Shown here: piece by piece, positions 6,192 to 7,153 of the stretch
How the letters are laid out: every line of letters begins with the position of its first letter
How positions within the stretch are numbered: position 1 is the stretch's first letter
Assembly: GCA_965371355.1 (NCBI GenBank)
Contig: CBDUYD010000150.1
Location: forward strand, 1-7,153
Reading direction: 5' to 3'
DNA from: JASJHI01 sp965371355
GTDB lineage: Bacteria > Actinomycetota > Acidimicrobiia > Acidimicrobiales > Ilumatobacteraceae
Length of the DNA stretch: 7,153 nt
Position numbers and translations under genes: made by a program
Notes under the pieces: generated by a model
Told to the model about the DNA's origin: nothing
Seen by the model: only the letters and a program-made list of their open reading frames with translations
Databases searched by the model: none

Positions 6192-6701
6192 ATGACAGCG
6201 ACCGTCCGCCGGGTGCGGCCCGACGAGTGGACCATGCTCAAGGGGGTGCGACTCGCCGCGCTCGCCGACTCGCCGAGTGCGTTCGGATCGACCTACGCCG
6301 ACGAGGCCGACCGTGCCGACGAGTTCTGGGTCGAACGGGCGGAGCGGTCGTCGACGAGTACGGAAAGCGCGACCTTCCTCGCCCGTCTCGACGACCGGGT
6401 GATCGGACTCGTCAGTGCGTTGCGGATCGAGGGCGCTCCGACGTCGGTCGAACTCGTGTCGATGTGGACCGCTCCGCACGCTCGGCGCTCCGGTGCCGGG
6501 CGGCTTCTCGTCGGGGCCGTGACCGACTGGGCGGTCGCCGGGGGTGCCGGCGATATCGACCTCTGGGTGATGCGCGGCAACGCCGCTGCGCTGCGCTTCT
6601 ACGCATCGCTCGGCTTCGCCGAGACCGCCGAGTACGAGCCCCTCCCGTCCGACCCGTGCAAGGACGAAGTGCGGATGAGGCTCGAACTCGGCGCGCCCTG
6701 A
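6192..6701 (+). CDS. GNAT family N-acetyltransferase
   Basis: From ATG 6192 this gives 169 aa covering a whole GNAT domain. The first strand and helix (TVRRVRPDEWTMLKGVRLAA, 4-23) lead into ADSPSAFGSTYADEA, a signature seen in a RimI-like subset of uncharacterised acetyltransferases. The acetyl-CoA-binding motif is VELVSMWTAPHARRSGAGRLLVGAV (about 86-110), with RRSGAG as the pyrophosphate loop. N130 and the helix AALRFYASLGF (132-142) form motif B. The enzyme would transfer an acetyl group to an amine on an unknown small molecule or protein. I preferred 6192 to ATG 6117 because the 25 extra residues are Arg/Thr-rich and precede the fold, and a -10-like hexamer sits just before 6192. It is separated by 118 nt from the gene before it, so it is likely its own transcript. 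Confidence 0.85.
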   Translation: MTATVRRVRPDEWTMLKGVRLAALADSPSAFGSTYADEADRADEFWVERAERSSTSTESATFLARLDDRVIGLVSALRIEGAPTSVELVSMWTAPHARRSGAGRLLVGAVTDWAVAGGAGDIDLWVMRGNAAALRFYASLGFAETAEYEPLPSDPCKDEVRMRLELGAP

Positions 6702-6711
6702 CCAGGTGCCG

Positions 6712-6728
6712 ACCCGGTGCCGCCGGGT
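6712..6728. terminator. GC hairpin between convergent genes
   Basis: ACCCGG (6712-6717) and CCGGGT (6723-6728) form a 6-bp stem with a 5-nt loop between the GNAT stop at 6699-6701 and the stop of the minus-strand YCII gene at 6728-6730. The position suits a bidirectional terminator, but neither strand has a T run and the stem is short. A GGTGCCG direct repeat (6705-6711, 6716-6722) overlaps it. Confidence 0.35.
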
Positions 6729-7045
6729 CACATGTCGATCGCCTCGGCGACCTCGACCGATCCGCCTGCCGCGAGACCGGGACATCCCGATGCGTGCGCG
6801 ACCGCCGCGTCGAGATCGGCGGCGGTGATGAGCGAGTAGCCGGTCAGCGGGTTGGCGCCGCCGCCGTCGGTCACCGAACCGTCGGACTCGACCGTGCGGG
6901 TGATGCTCACCGGGTTGCCGCCATCGACGACGGCATCGCCCATGCCAGCGAACCAGGCACCCCAGGCGGCCATGATCTGCTCGACCTCGGCGGGATCCTC
7001 GGGCATTCCGGTTCCGCCGTGATAGGCGAGGATGTACTTGGGCAT
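6728..7045 (-). CDS. YCII/DGPF-domain protein
   Basis: This 105-aa protein has the ferredoxin-like alpha/beta pattern of the YCII family. It begins with a strand MPKYILAYHGG (1-11), followed by a helix with Trp residues (EQIMAAWGAWFAGMG, 22-36), then the central segment SDGSVTDGGGANPLTGYSLI (54-73) that corresponds to the DGPF turn-and-strand of the family, and the helix LDAAVAHASGCPGL (78-91) before a last strand SVEVAEAIDM. Here GG replaces the usual PF of the DGPF motif. Family members are small dimeric proteins of mostly unknown role; some are linked to ECF sigma factors, none of which is visible here. AAAGGAG (complement of 7053-7059), 7 nt before the ATG, is the strongest ribosome-binding site in the window and fixes the start. 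It is convergent with the GNAT gene and apparently transcribed alone. Confidence 0.85.
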   Translation of the reverse strand: MPKYILAYHGGTGMPEDPAEVEQIMAAWGAWFAGMGDAVVDGGNPVSITRTVESDGSVTDGGGANPLTGYSLITAADLDAAVAHASGCPGLAAGGSVEVAEAIDM

Positions 7046-7052
7046 GAATTGT

Positions 7053-7059
7053 CTCCTTT
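7053..7059 (-). promoter_or_regulatory. Strong Shine-Dalgarno site of the YCII gene
   Basis: The minus strand reads AAAGGAG here, 7 nt before ATG 7045. It contrasts with the antitoxin, SWIM and GNAT genes, which have no such site. Confidence 0.8.
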
Positions 7060-7067
7060 GGGCGTCG

Positions 7068-7084
7068 GCGCGGAGTCTCCGCGC
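7068..7084. promoter_or_regulatory. Perfect 17-bp palindrome in the YCII gene leader
   Basis: GCGCGGAG (7068-7075) and CTCCGCGC (7077-7084) are exact complements around a single central base. As RNA it could fold as a 6-bp stem with a 5-nt loop; as DNA it could be a dimeric regulator's site. It lies 22 nt before the YCII start codon and just upstream of its Shine-Dalgarno site. Confidence 0.5.
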
Positions 7085-7129
7085 ACACCACCTCGACGAA
7101 CGGCCACGTCGAATCCGGACACCGCCGCC

Positions 7130-7148
7130 GATTTCCGTGACAGAAATC
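7130..7148. promoter_or_regulatory. Inverted repeat at the window edge
   Basis: GATTTC (7130-7135) and GAAATC (7143-7148) are exact complements around a 7-nt centre CGTGACA. The segment CGTGACAGAA (7136-7145) is identical to 3097-3106 in the antitoxin promoter region. It may be a regulatory site upstream of the minus-strand YCII gene, or may include the GTG start (7137) of a rightward gene reading Val-Thr-Glu-Ile-Arg before the window ends. Confidence 0.35.
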
Positions 7149-7153
7149 CGAAA

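Noticed and set aside
5958..7091. Minus-strand ORF of 377 codons spanning the GNAT gene and the convergent junction
   Set aside because: It runs in a different frame through the YCII gene and opposite the GNAT gene, both of which have clear domains, and is low-complexity Arg/Gly.
1..7153. CRISPR array, tRNA/rRNA, insertion sequence, prophage or integration site
   Set aside because: No regularly spaced repeats, no cloverleaf or rRNA signature, no transposase or integrase, and no paired terminal repeats were seen; base composition is even across the window.

Overview
The window reads as chromosomal DNA from a GC-rich actinobacterium. Third codon positions are almost all G or C, GTG is used as a start, and the first two genes follow the sucB/dlaT-lipB-lipA order familiar from Mycobacterium. 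A member of the Acidimicrobiia (Ilumatobacter-like) is my best guess, but this is inference from style and gene order; no taxonomic marker gene is present.

Left part (12-3055): an acyltransferase (E2) of a 2-oxoacid dehydrogenase complex is followed, with a 1-nt stop/start overlap, by one continuous ORF that fuses octanoyltransferase LipB (N-terminal half) to the radical-SAM lipoyl synthase LipA (C-terminal half). The lipoyl-bearing substrate protein and both enzymes that build its cofactor therefore sit in one translationally coupled unit. Both halves of the fusion keep their catalytic residues.

Middle (3056-3747): a compact VapBC-type toxin-antitoxin pair, with an AbrB-fold antitoxin and a PIN-domain toxin overlapping by 10 nt. 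Its promoter region carries a -35/-10-like pair placed so that the transcript would begin at the GTG start (leaderless), and a near-perfect inverted repeat lies over the -10 and the start codon, as expected of an autoregulatory operator.

Right-middle (3846-6073): a SWIM zinc-finger protein and a short DUF5691-like protein, overlapping by ATGA. In other actinobacteria these families usually travel with a MoxR-type AAA ATPase and a VWA-domain protein. Those partners are not in this window, and the DUF5691 protein looks roughly half the usual size.

Right end (6192-7153): a GNAT acetyltransferase and, convergent with it on the minus strand, a small YCII/DGPF-domain protein. A GC hairpin lies between their stop codons. 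The YCII gene has a strong Shine-Dalgarno site, a perfect 17-bp palindrome in its leader, and a second inverted repeat at the window edge that shares 10 bp with the toxin-antitoxin operator.

The two observations most worth following are the LipB-LipA fusion coupled to its substrate gene and the leaderless, palindrome-covered antitoxin promoter. No tRNA, rRNA, CRISPR array, insertion sequence or prophage gene was seen.
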